In this document: positions 48,180 to 56,415 of the stretch, piece by piece
How the letters are laid out: each line of letters opens with the position of its first letter
Position numbering within the stretch: position 1 is the first letter of the stretch
Source: Rhynchopus sp. YZ270_cl-10
Taxonomy: Eukaryota; Euglenozoa; Diplonemea; Diplonemida; Diplonemidae
NCBI GenBank assembly: GCA_964035575.1
Contig: OZ037918.1
Span: forward strand, 434,001-498,000
Reading direction: 5' to 3'
Length of the DNA stretch: 64,000 nucleotides
Notes under the pieces: model-generated
What the model was told of the DNA's origin: nothing
Seen by the model: only the letters and a program-made list of their open reading frames with translations
Databases searched by the model: none
Program-made: the position numbers and the translations under genes

Positions 48180-48521
48180 TTACTTGGAGACGTACAGGGT
48201 GCGGCCACGCTTCTTCAGGGCGTACAGGATGTGCTCCACACGCACCGTCTTCGCAGGGGCGTTCTCACGCACCTCCATCAGTGCGTGGGTGTCCTTCATC
48301 ACCTGCTCCACGAAGTTCCTCAGGATCTCCCTTGCCTCGTCGTACACACTGCTCGCAAGACGCTTGCACCCTCCACGACGGGCCAGACGACGGATGCTTC
48401 CCTTCGTGATACCACGGCCCTTGTTCGACTTGGCGCCCTTGCGCTTCTGGCTTCCAGTCGTCTTCTTGTCAGCCTTTCCGGAGGCAACCGACTTTCCCTT
48501 GGCAGACTTCGACGGACCCAT
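48180..48521 (-). CDS. H4: Histone H4, copy a (113 aa)
   Basis: Core histone. RGITKGSIRRLARRGGCKRL is the H4 signature, followed by a VYDEAREILRNFVEQVMK helix and a KTVRVEHILYALKKRGRTLY terminus. The N-tail is unlike the conserved [20 protein letters not shown]; here it is a 40-residue Ser/Lys/Gly stretch with QKRKGAKSNKG before the core. The protein is identical to 50693-51034. The acceptor CAG ends at 48549, 27 bases before the ATG. Palindromes lie downstream at 48071-48085 and 48089-48131. Confidence 0.95.
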   Translation of the reverse strand: MGPSKSAKGKSVASGKADKKTTGSQKRKGAKSNKGRGITKGSIRRLARRGGCKRLASSVYDEAREILRNFVEQVMKDTHALMEVRENAPAKTVRVEHILYALKKRGRTLYVSK

Positions 48522-48651
48522 TTTTGTTGTGTTGTTTGTTTGAAATATCTGTGGTAGGGGATTGACACAGGTGAAGGGTGTGTGTGTCTAAAATGCCAAA
48601 ACAGTGCTGGTTTTCTTTTTATGAAGATTATTGTTCTTCAGGTTTTGTTGT

Positions 48652-48696
48652 GGTGGAAACTTCCACCCCTCTGTGGCCTGCATGCAAGCCCAGAGG
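48652..48696 (-). promoter_or_regulatory. Downstream hairpins of H1-like copy a
   Basis: GGTGGAA-AC-TTCCACC (48652-48667) and CCTCTG..GGCC / GGC..CAGAGG (48668-48696). Confidence 0.6.
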
Positions 48697-48783
48697 TAAC
48701 TGGTACAAAAAACTAAACACACAAAAGTTACAACACAGTGCACTCATAAGTTACAAAGTAGTCACGTTCTGGACGCCATGAGC

Positions 48784-49053
48784 TTACTTCTTCGTGGTCT
48801 TGGCCTTCTTCTTCGTGGAGGTTCCCTTCTTCTTTGTCGCAGTGCCCTTCTTGGCCTTCTTTGCCTTCTTCGCCTTCTCCTCCTTCTTCGCCGCCTTCTT
48901 GGCCCTCGCGTCCGCACGCTTCTGCTTCTCAGCGTCCTTCACCTTCTTCACTGCAATCCTCACAGCGTCCTTCCTCGCCTTCGCTGCCTCCTTGATCTTG
49001 GCAGAGCGCTTCGCGTCAGGCTTCGCAATCGCGATCGACTCGAACCTCGGCAT
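48784..49053 (-). CDS. H1-like linker histone, copy a (89 aa)
   Basis: Small basic protein (MPRFESIAIAKPDAKRSAKI...) made mostly of Lys and Ala with a repetitive KKAKKAKK C-terminus and TKKK motifs. It lacks a winged-helix globular domain, like the short H1 proteins of kinetoplastids. Its place between H4 and H2A in both cassettes supports a linker-histone role. It is three residues longer than the copy at 51326-51586. A CCACCCACAG acceptor ends at 49088. Palindromes lie downstream at 48652-48667 and 48668-48696. Confidence 0.8.
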   Translation of the reverse strand: MPRFESIAIAKPDAKRSAKIKEAAKARKDAVRIAVKKVKDAEKQKRADARAKKAAKKEEKAKKAKKAKKGTATKKKGTSTKKKAKTTKK

Positions 49054-49188
49054 TGTGAGTGTGTTTGGTGTGGTGTTGGGGAAGAAACTGTGGGTGGATG
49101 AAGACGGGGAGAGACATAGGGCAAGAAGAGAAATAAGGTACTGTTGCTATTGTTAACCTTTTTTACTTAGGGGTGCGCAGTCACACCA

Positions 49189-49214
49189 CCTCAGCACATC
49201 TCTTCCGTGCGAGG
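49189..49214 (-). promoter_or_regulatory. Downstream hairpin of H2A copy a
   Basis: CCTC(A)GCAC / GTGCGAGG on the plus strand, 8 bp with one bulged base. Confidence 0.55.
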
Positions 49215-49270
49215 GTTCAAAATATAACGCATACAAAACAACAGTGGACATGGCAGTCATGAGTCTGTGC

Positions 49271-49759
49271 TTACTTCTTCGGGGACGACTTCTTCGGGGA
49301 ACCCTTTGACTTCTTGCCCTTCTTTCCACCCTTCTTCCCCTTCGACTTCTTCGTCACGCTGCCAGAGGACTTCTTCCTGTACTTCTTGTCAGTCGCCTTC
49401 AGCGCATCGTGCACTCCTCCACCCACACCTCCACCCGCAATCGTCACGTTCGACAGAAGGTCGCCAAGGTCCTTGTCCTCACGCACGGCAACGCAGATGT
49501 GGCGGGGCTTGATCTGGTGCTGCTTCTTGTTCTTTGCCTTCTTCCCAGACGTCGCTGCCTTCGCTGACACGTTCAGAAGCTCACCCGTGCAGTACTGCAG
49601 CACAGACGTCAGGAACACTGCCGCAGTGGGGCTCACACGCTTTGCGTACCTTCCCTTCTTCAGTGCACTGCCCACACGTCCCACAGGGAAGGTCAGACCA
49701 GACATCTCAGACAGAGACACAGACGGTCCCCTCTTCACTCCCTTCTTTGCGCCGACCAT
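49271..49759 (-). CDS. H2A: Histone H2A, copy a (162 aa)
   Basis: Recognised by LTFPVGRVGSALKKGRYAKR, the SPTAAVFLTSVLQYCTGELL helix, IKPRHICVAVREDKDLGDLL and the VTIAGGGV docking region. An insert rich in Lys and Gln (TSGKKAKNKKQHQ) lies between alpha-2 and the IKPRH segment, and the C-tail is long and ends GSPKKSSPKK. The protein is identical to 55607-56095. The CAG acceptor ends at 49794. The downstream hairpin is at 49189-49214. Confidence 0.95.
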   Translation of the reverse strand: MVGAKKGVKRGPSVSLSEMSGLTFPVGRVGSALKKGRYAKRVSPTAAVFLTSVLQYCTGELLNVSAKAATSGKKAKNKKQHQIKPRHICVAVREDKDLGDLLSNVTIAGGGVGGGVHDALKATDKKYRKKSSGSVTKKSKGKKGGKKGKKSKGSPKKSSPKK

Positions 49760-49909
49760 TGTTTGTCTTGAGGGTGTGTTGGTGTTTAAATATCTGAAGC
49801 AGAAAGGTGTGGTGTGTGATGTGCGAGTTGAGTGGAGGGTGAAGAAGTGAAAGTTCGCTTTTTTTGTTTCTTCGTATTACTTTACAAAAAGACGGCGGCT
49901 GGTACCACC

Positions 49910-49945
49910 CACGCCCCCGTGTTGTTCAGAACAGGGAGGGGCGTG
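49910..49945 (-). promoter_or_regulatory. Downstream hairpin of H2B copy b
   Basis: Same 8-bp stem as copy a; the loop has changed in sequence and length (20 nt). Confidence 0.6.
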
Positions 49946-49980
49946 TGTTAACTCAACAAGCAGCATCAACGTGACCTGCT

Positions 49981-50445
49981 TCACTTCCTTGGGGAGGACT
50001 TCTTCTTCGGGGATCCCTTGCCCTTGGCCTTGCTCTTCGCCTTCAGGGCCTTCGCGTACTTGGCCACGGCAGCAACTCCTGCAGACAGGGCGTGCGACGC
50101 CATCTCGTCGGGGAAGTGCATCTTCACACCCGCCACAATGGCACCACTGCGCAGTGTCTTCTGGCCCGCAAAGTGGTTTGCGCGGCCCGCCTCCTCCGCA
50201 ATGCGCTCAAACAGGTCCACCACGAACGAGTTCACAATCCCCATCCCACGCGACGTGATGGCAACAGAGCTCTTCTTTCCCGCCTTCGTCGACGCCTTCA
50301 CACCAAATGTCTGCGTCATCAGCTTGTGCACGAAGCTCGAGTAGCTCTTGAAGTTGTGCTTCTTGATCCTCTTCCCGTTCTTGTCCAACTTCGGGCCTCT
50401 CTTCGCTCCCTTCTTTCCAGAGGACTTCTGTGGCGATGGTGTCAT
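49981..50445 (-). CDS. H2B: Histone H2B, copy b (154 aa)
   Basis: Identical in protein to copy a (47473-47937), and almost identical in DNA across the coding region, while the flanks have diverged. The acceptor CATCAG ends at 50480. The downstream palindrome is at 49910-49945. It sits directly upstream in transcription of nothing but H2A copy a, so the two cassettes abut here. Confidence 0.95.
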   Translation of the reverse strand: MTPSPQKSSGKKGAKRGPKLDKNGKRIKKHNFKSYSSFVHKLMTQTFGVKASTKAGKKSSVAITSRGMGIVNSFVVDLFERIAEEAGRANHFAGQKTLRSGAIVAGVKMHFPDEMASHALSAGVAAVAKYAKALKAKSKAKGKGSPKKKSSPRK

Positions 50446-50584
50446 CTTGTTGGGTTTGTTGGTGTGTTTCGAAAGTTATCTGATGTGGGTGGTTTGGTGT
50501 TGTTGTGTTGTTCAGTTCCATAGACATTACAAAAGGGGGTTCTGGGTGGGGGTTGGGGGCTTTTATGTTTTTAGAACAGAAACA

Positions 50585-50645
50585 GGCGTCAACTACGCCA
50601 CTGTGCTGTGGCAGGAAGCAAATGCATGCAGTCCTGCAACAGCAC
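50585..50645 (-). promoter_or_regulatory. Downstream hairpins of H4 copy b
   Basis: Identical stems to copy a at the same distance from the stop, while sequence on both sides has diverged. Confidence 0.6.
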
Positions 50646-50692
50646 AGCTTGCAACACTGAAAGAGTAAGAAACACAAAGCCCACGTCACAGC

Positions 50693-51034
50693 TTACTTGG
50701 AGACGTACAGGGTGCGGCCACGCTTCTTCAGGGCGTACAGGATGTGCTCCACACGCACCGTCTTCGCAGGGGCGTTCTCACGCACCTCCATCAGTGCGTG
50801 GGTGTCCTTCATCACCTGCTCCACGAAGTTCCTCAGGATCTCCCTTGCCTCGTCGTACACACTGCTCGCAAGACGCTTGCACCCTCCACGACGGGCCAGA
50901 CGACGGATGCTTCCCTTCGTGATACCACGGCCCTTGTTCGACTTGGCGCCCTTGCGCTTCTGGCTTCCAGTCGTCTTCTTGTCAGCCTTTCCGGAGGCAA
51001 CCGACTTTCCCTTGGCAGACTTTGACGGACCCAT
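50693..51034 (-). CDS. H4: Histone H4, copy b (113 aa)
   Basis: Protein identical to copy a. I start at 51034 to match copy a; the frame is open upstream but crosses the CAG acceptor (ending at 51062) and the upstream part is not histone-like. Downstream palindrome at 50585-50599. Confidence 0.95.
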   Translation of the reverse strand: MGPSKSAKGKSVASGKADKKTTGSQKRKGAKSNKGRGITKGSIRRLARRGGCKRLASSVYDEAREILRNFVEQVMKDTHALMEVRENAPAKTVRVEHILYALKKRGRTLYVSK

Positions 51035-51191
51035 TTTTGTAGTGTTGTTTGTTTGAAATATCTGGTGGGGAGGGATGGGATGAGGACGAGGATGAGGATG
51101 AGAGGAACGAGGTAGTGGTGAAGGCAAAGCAAGAAAACGAGCAGCGCAACTTTCTTATTCTTGAAGATTATTGTTCTTCTGGTTTTGTTGT

Positions 51192-51237
51192 GGTGGGAAT
51201 CTCCACCCCTCTTTGTGGCCTGCATGCAAGCCCAGAG
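51192..51237 (-). promoter_or_regulatory. Downstream hairpins of H1-like copy b
   Basis: GGTGG-GAATCT-CCACC (51192-51207), then a second, weaker stem matching the one at copy a. The 5-bp outer stem is kept while the middle has changed. Confidence 0.55.
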
Positions 51238-51325
51238 GTAACTGTTAGAAAAAACTAAACACACAAAAGTTACAACACAGTGCACTCATAAGTTACAAAG
51301 TAGTCACATTCTGGCCGCCATGAGC

Positions 51326-51586
51326 TTACTTCTTCGTGGTCTTGGCCTTCTTCTTCGTGGAGGTTCCCTTCTTCTTTGTCGCGGTGCCCTTCTTGGCCTT
51401 CTTCGCCTTCTCCTCCTTCTTCGCCGCCTTCTTGGCCCTCGCGTCCGCACGCTTCTGCTTCTCAGCGTCCTTCACCTTCTTCACTGCAATCCTCACAGCG
51501 TCCTTCCTCGCCTTCGCTGCCTCCTTGATCTTGGCAGAGCGCTTCGCGTCAGGCTTCGCAATCGCGATCGACTCGAACCTCGGCAT
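51326..51586 (-). CDS. H1-like linker histone, copy b (86 aa)
   Basis: Same as 48784-49053 except for loss of one KKA triplet in the Lys/Ala-rich tail. The acceptor CACACAG ends at 51616. Downstream 16-nt palindrome at 51192-51207. Confidence 0.8.
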   Translation of the reverse strand: MPRFESIAIAKPDAKRSAKIKEAAKARKDAVRIAVKKVKDAEKQKRADARAKKAAKKEEKAKKAKKGTATKKKGTSTKKKAKTTKK

Positions 51587-51619
51587 TGTGAGTGTGTTTG
51601 GTGTGGTGGTGGGTGCTGT

Positions 51620-52773
51620 GTGGTGTGTGAATGATTGAAGGAAAGGTAGTGTGTTGGCACAAAAGCATGTTAGTGGTGTCTTTGTTTCTGTAGTATCAAC
51701 AATGATGTGTCAATATTGCTGTCAATGCCTTTGTTTGTTTTCCTCTCTGTTTTGCCGTTCTTACACAGACAGCATCTTTGGGTAGAACAGTGCCTTTGCT
51801 TTGCATTACGATGCAATGATGTACCAATACATACGCATGCTTCTTTGAAGTGCAACAGGTCGTTTCCTTCTTTTGCGTGTGTGGAACACAAAGGCACATC
51901 CAATATTCCATTGCAGCAAAAGCAAAAAAGAAAAGAAACAAACAAATGGCAAACAATGAAAAATGAAAAATGAAAAACCAACACCCTGTCACGTGAACGT
52001 GGCTATGTAATCGTTCTTCCTTCCTTCACTCCAGAGGCATCTGACGTTGTGTTTTCAGTTTACACACATGGAGCAAAAGAAAAGAGTAGACACTGTACAC
52101 AGCACACCCACCGTAACGTGGACAAAAAAAAATTATAGAAAATGATAAAAAGAGAAATTGGCCTCACGGGCGCAGACATCTCTTCATAAGAAAAACGGGT
52201 TTAGTGGAAAAAGAAACTCTTAGCCTCTCGAAAATGACACGTGTATCATTTGTGGGCAATCTGTTTCTAGTTATTGGGTTTGTATTTGGTGTTGCATTCC
52301 GCTCACGTCTGTCAACAATCGGGATACAAAAACCAAATGAAAATGGAAGTGGAAAAAAAAAAACAAAATAAAACGAAAAAATGAAACGAAGAATAGGTGT
52401 GTCTGTCCAACCCGTTCTGTGCGTGGTGGTTGCATTGCTGTGTGGGGGGGTTCAGAATTTGATTGTTACAGACAGCTCTCTGTCACTATGCCCTGTCTAC
52501 CACCATGTGGCGGACAGGGCACGCGTTTTTGCGTCTGCAACACCCACACACAGCGCACGCACAGAAACGAGTAGAGCATACCCCTTTGATGAAATAAAAC
52601 AAAATGAAAGAAAATTTGCAAGATGAATGTGCCTCTCGTGCACACACATCTTTTGAAATGAAAGAAGATAAAGAAAAAGGGTGTACGTATCTTTGACACG
52701 CTTCCATCACCTCTGATCACGGCTGAGGAACACCTCTTCTCCACACAGCATCCTCTCATTGCTTCACTCTGCA
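51620..52773. other. Intergenic between tyrosinase and H1-like copy b
   Basis: About 1.15 kb of mixed, AT-rich sequence. It must hold the tyrosinase 3' UTR and the acceptor region of the H1-like gene. I find no gene, no copy of the repeats seen elsewhere and no clear structure. Confidence 0.7.
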
Positions 52774-54672
52774 CTACTTCCCGCCAAGAAGGGAGGAGAC
52801 TGTGGGTGGTCTTGCCACAAACCAGTTGGCCTGGCCGGTAGCGTCAACGTTGGGGCATGCGGAGGTCCAGGCACTTCCTCCGTTGAAGTCGTTGATCTCG
52901 TACTGCACCTTCGGGCCGGTGGGACCGGAGTGTGCGTACAGGTCTGCGTGGTGGAGGTCCCACACCTTGGCAGGTGTGAAGCCGCTCCACTGTGCAGGCT
53001 GCGGGTCCGTCGACGCACCATTGCGGTCGTAGAAGTTGTGGTAGCTCATCTCGTCGTTCAGCCCTGTGCTGGCGCCGGCCACGGGCGGGCCTGCGTTGTA
53101 CTGCGAGCTGCTGGCTGCGTTGTCGTACCCACGGCACACCTGCCACATCGCCCACAGACGGTCGATGTTCGCGTGGTGCAGGAAGAAGATCGGGTCCTCG
53201 GGGCTCCAGTTCGTGATCATGTAGCCGCCAATGCGCGCGTGGATCTCCGAGTGCTCCTTGTCCTCAAGGACGTTTCTGAACCCAGGGTTCGTGTTTGTGT
53301 CGTACCCGTAGGTTGCCTGCGGGAGGAAGTCGGCTGCCTGGTCTGCGGTGCTGCGTACCAGGTTGTCGTTCGCAAAGTAGCGGAACAGACATTTATTGTC
53401 CAGCGGCCAGTCCCCCTTGTCGCCAACCGGCAGGGAGCCGCTTGTCTCGTGCGAGTGCACCCACGCACCCTTGCGGAACGGACCGTCCGACACACAGCAC
53501 CCGTCGCTGTGGTACCCTCCCGTCCCGTCCACAGGGCCGTTGCACTTGTCTGCCTTCGACCGGCCGTTGTACACCGACCCGAACCCGATGAACTCGCCGC
53601 TTGCAGGGTCTGTGTTGCCGTTCCACAGGGCCGGGTCCCACGCTGCCCCAGCCGCCTGCTCAATCGACCAGTCCCAGTACGGGAGCGTCACACACGCAAA
53701 CTCTGCACCAAGCGCACGCAGGTCGTCCTCAAACTTCTGGATGAAGACTCTGTGCCACGGGAGGAACATCCCTGTGTTGTGTGCCTGCAGGTACGACTCG
53801 TCCTTCCCGTGGATCGTCGGGTACTTGTCGTAGCCGCCCTTTGCCGACTGTGTGGCGGACCCTCCGGTCGTCGTCTTCAGCAGCTGCACAGCCTTCATGA
53901 AGAGTGCCTTCTCTGCCGTCGACAGCTGTCTCCACTCCTTGCGCACACGTGTCGTGCATGTTGCAGGTGGGGTTGGTGGAGTTGGTGGCGTCGACGTGTC
54001 TGTCCCCCCACCACACACGCAGCACGCACCACTTGCGGTGAAGCCGTCTGCTTCGTAGCTGTTGCCGTACTGCGAGCACCGTGTCGACACAGCCCCGTAC
54101 CACGCACACGTGTATGTGCTCCCGTCTGCGTCGTACCAGGCCCTCTCGCTCCCGGGCGACCCGATCATCACATCCGTGCACGTCGGTGGTGTGGGCGGTG
54201 TGGGTGGTGTTGGTGGCGGTGGCGTCGACACGCACTGGTACCCCACAGAAAACCCCTGATCCTGCACAGACCCGTCAGACTTGAACTGCATCAGCGCACC
54301 ACCACCGCCGTTGAACACAGTCGGGTCAAGCGTCTTCACCCCCGACTCCCTGAAGACCGCTGTTGCCGATGTGTCCACAGAGCTGTCGCTGGCGACAGGC
54401 CACATCGACACGAAGTCGTATCTGTTCTCTGTGCGGAACGTGTTCCATGTGAAGGTCAACGTCCCGTCGCACTGCACGAACCAGCACGGCGTCTGGTCGT
54501 CCAGGTAGTTCCCCGAGCCCGCCGGGTACGTAATCGTGCCGCTCGCACCAGACACCTGCGTCCGTCCAGAGGCACCGTCCGGGCATGTGCCCGAAGGAAA
54601 CGTAAACTGCGCCTCCGCAAAGCTGCAGCACATCGCTGCAGCCATGCTCGCAAGAGCTGTCGCACGCACCAT
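52774..54672 (-). CDS. Secreted CUB-tyrosinase (632 aa)
   Basis: Type 3 copper oxidase, expected to oxidise phenols to quinones outside the cell or in a secretory compartment. Signal peptide 1 to about 21. A CUB-like domain spans about 30-147 (GTITYPAGSGNYLDDQTPCW). Two Pro/Thr linkers (149-164, 227-238) flank a small Cys-rich domain (165-221). The tyrosinase domain runs from about 240 to 632. CuA ligands are probably His288, His298 and His307 (FLPWHRVF); CuB ligands His474, His478 (HSEIH) and His499 or His500 (DPIFFLHHANIDRLW). The active site looks intact. No transmembrane segment is seen. A CTACGTCAG acceptor ends at 54681, nine bases before the ATG. It lies between H3 and H1-like genes. 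Confidence 0.92.
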   Translation of the reverse strand: MVRATALASMAAAMCCSFAEAQFTFPSGTCPDGASGRTQVSGASGTITYPAGSGNYLDDQTPCWFVQCDGTLTFTWNTFRTENRYDFVSMWPVASDSSVDTSATAVFRESGVKTLDPTVFNGGGGALMQFKSDGSVQDQGFSVGYQCVSTPPPPTPPTPPTPPTCTDVMIGSPGSERAWYDADGSTYTCAWYGAVSTRCSQYGNSYEADGFTASGACCVCGGGTDTSTPPTPPTPPATCTTRVRKEWRQLSTAEKALFMKAVQLLKTTTGGSATQSAKGGYDKYPTIHGKDESYLQAHNTGMFLPWHRVFIQKFEDDLRALGAEFACVTLPYWDWSIEQAAGAAWDPALWNGNTDPASGEFIGFGSVYNGRSKADKCNGPVDGTGGYHSDGCCVSDGPFRKGAWVHSHETSGSLPVGDKGDWPLDNKCLFRYFANDNLVRSTADQAADFLPQATYGYDTNTNPGFRNVLEDKEHSEIHARIGGYMITNWSPEDPIFFLHHANIDRLWAMWQVCRGYDNAASSSQYNAGPPVAGASTGLNDEMSYHNFYDRNGASTDPQPAQWSGFTPAKVWDLHHADLYAHSGPTGPKVQYEINDFNGGSAWTSACPNVDATGQANWFVARPPTVSSLLGGK

Positions 54673-54813
54673 CTTGTCTTCTGACGTAGGTGTGTCTGTG
54701 TTTGTGTGCTCTTTAGTTGTGTCAACCTGTAGTACGGTGTGGTGTGGGAGGGAGTGCGGGGAGATGGTTCAGGAAACACAAGGCAAAACTAAACTGCTTC
54801 ATTTTGTTATCAC

Positions 54814-54829
54814 GGTGGTAAGGTCCACC
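54814..54829 (-). promoter_or_regulatory. Downstream hairpin of H3
   Basis: GGTGG-TAAGGT-CCACC, the same 16-nt layout as below the H1-like genes, 82 bases after the H3 stop, although H3 and H1-like are unrelated genes. Confidence 0.55.
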
Positions 54830-54911
54830 TCCACAGCACGAGACTGTCGGAGAAAAAATCAGACAAAAATCAGATAAAAAAAAACACAAAAGAACATCAC
54901 GGGTGTGCTGT

Positions 54912-55352
54912 TCAGAGGTTGTCCCCACGGATGCGGATGGTGTAGCTCAGGTCCTTCTGGATGAGGGTCTTCTTCTTCCTGTGGAGCTGCAGGATCACGG
55001 CACCCTCAAACACGCTGATCAGGTACTGCTCGCTTGCCTCCTGCATTGCCTCAAGTGCAGACGCACGGAAACGCAGGTCCTGCTTGTGCTTGTCCATCAC
55101 GTCACGCACAAGACGCTGGAAGGGCGCCTTCTGGATCAGCAGCTGCGTCCCCTTCTGCAGTGCCTTGATCTCACGCATCGCAACAGTTCCGGGCAGCCAG
55201 CGGCCAGACTTCTTCACCACCTTTCCCTTCTTGTCCTTCTTCTCAGCGGGCTTGTAGTTCAGCTTCGTCATCGGCTTCCTCTTCTTCTGCTCACCGTCCT
55301 TTCCAGTCGACGACTGCGACTTCTTCACAGACTTGGCAGGTGTGCGTGGCAT
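54912..55352 (-). CDS. H3: Histone H3, highly divergent (146 aa)
   Basis: Recognised by GTVAMREIKALQKGTQLLIQ, KAPFQRLVRDV, DLRFRASALEAMQEASEQYL and a terminal KDLSYTIRIRGDNL. The first 50 residues (MPRTPAKSVKKSQSSTGKDG...) keep no canonical tail block: there is no ARTKQTARKS, ARKSAP or GVKKPHR. LLIQxAPFQRLVR is the form seen in kinetoplastid H3. I start at 55352, after the CACCCCACAG acceptor ending at 55386; the open frame extends further up but only through UTR-like sequence. It is the only H3 in the window. Downstream 16-nt palindrome at 54814-54829. Confidence 0.88.
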   Translation of the reverse strand: MPRTPAKSVKKSQSSTGKDGEQKKRKPMTKLNYKPAEKKDKKGKVVKKSGRWLPGTVAMREIKALQKGTQLLIQKAPFQRLVRDVMDKHKQDLRFRASALEAMQEASEQYLISVFEGAVILQLHRKKKTLIQKDLSYTIRIRGDNL

Positions 55353-55519
55353 CTTGTTGTGTTGTGTGGCTGTTGTCTTGGTAATCTGTGGGGTGTGGTT
55401 GGTATTTGTCTTTGTGTCTGGGTGTGGGTGTGGTGTGATGGGTATGGTGAAGGGGCAGGAAAGGAAAATAGGATTCCGCTGCTCTTTTTTTGTCACATAT
55501 GCGGTGCGCAGTCACACCA

Positions 55520-55546
55520 CCTCACACCTTCATATCGGGTGTGAGG
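55520..55546 (-). promoter_or_regulatory. Downstream hairpin of H2A copy b
   Basis: CCTCACACC / GGTGTGAGG, a perfect 9-bp stem. Its inner half differs from that of copy a on both arms, so pairing is kept by paired change. Confidence 0.6.
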
Positions 55547-55606
55547 GTTCAAAATACAAAATAGTTGAAGGCAAACTCAACAGACGGATGTCGAGAGCAA
55601 GCGTAC

Positions 55607-56095
55607 TTACTTCTTCGGGGACGACTTCTTCGGGGAACCCTTTGACTTCTTGCCCTTCTTTCCACCCTTCTTCCCCTTCGACTTCTTCGTCACGCTGCCA
55701 GAGGACTTCTTCCTGTACTTCTTGTCAGTCGCCTTCAGCGCATCGTGCACTCCTCCACCCACACCTCCGCCCGCAATCGTCACGTTCGACAGAAGGTCGC
55801 CAAGGTCCTTGTCCTCACGCACGGCAACGCAGATGTGGCGGGGCTTGATCTGGTGCTGCTTCTTGTTCTTCGCCTTCTTCCCCGATGTCGCTGCCTTCGC
55901 AGACACGTTCAGAAGCTCACCCGTGCAGTACTGCAGCACAGACGTCAGGAACACTGCCGCAGTGGGGCTCACACGCTTTGCGTACCTTCCCTTCTTCAGC
56001 GCACTGCCCACACGTCCCACAGGGAAGGTCAGACCAGACATCTCAGACAGAGACACAGACGGTCCCCTCTTCACTCCTTTCTTTGCGCCGACCAT
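55607..56095 (-). CDS. H2A: Histone H2A, copy b (162 aa)
   Basis: Protein identical to 49271-49759, with several synonymous differences. The acceptor CTCCAG ends at 56132. Downstream hairpin at 55520-55546. This is the first gene of the histone cluster in transcription order; upstream of it lies the inverted-repeat element cluster. Confidence 0.95.
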   Translation of the reverse strand: MVGAKKGVKRGPSVSLSEMSGLTFPVGRVGSALKKGRYAKRVSPTAAVFLTSVLQYCTGELLNVSAKAATSGKKAKNKKQHQIKPRHICVAVREDKDLGDLLSNVTIAGGGVGGGVHDALKATDKKYRKKSSGSVTKKSKGKKGGKKGKKSKGSPKKSSPKK

Positions 56096-56415
56096 TGTTT
56101 GTCTTGAGGGTGTGTTGGTGTTTTAGAATATCTGGAGAATAAGTGGGATTCGTCTCATTCAGAAGAGGAAAAGACTTGGCCATTGTTTCACATCTCAACA
56201 TTACTTTGAGTTTCCCTCATGAAGGGGATGAATACTAACATCACACGGAACACATTAAAACACGTCGAGTTGTGGAAAACGTTTCCTTATTTTCTTTTTT
56301 GGTTTGCACCAACAACCCAAACCACCCAGCTGGGTTCTGCACTCAACATCACCCAAAAAAAAAAAAAAAGGGCGGAACATTTTTTATAGGGTTTTTACCC
56401 ATACCTACCCCCCCC

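Noticed and set aside
51035-51127. N-terminal extension of H4 copy b
   Set aside because: Absent from copy a, crosses the CAG acceptor and is Pro/His-rich UTR-like sequence.
55353-55496. 48-residue N-terminal extension of H3
   Set aside because: Lies upstream of the CACCCCACAG acceptor; the ATG at 55352 has the same context as the other histones.
47376-55546. Canonical animal-type histone stem-loop (GGCTCTTTTCAGAGCC)
   Set aside because: Not present at any histone gene here; only lineage-specific palindromes are seen.
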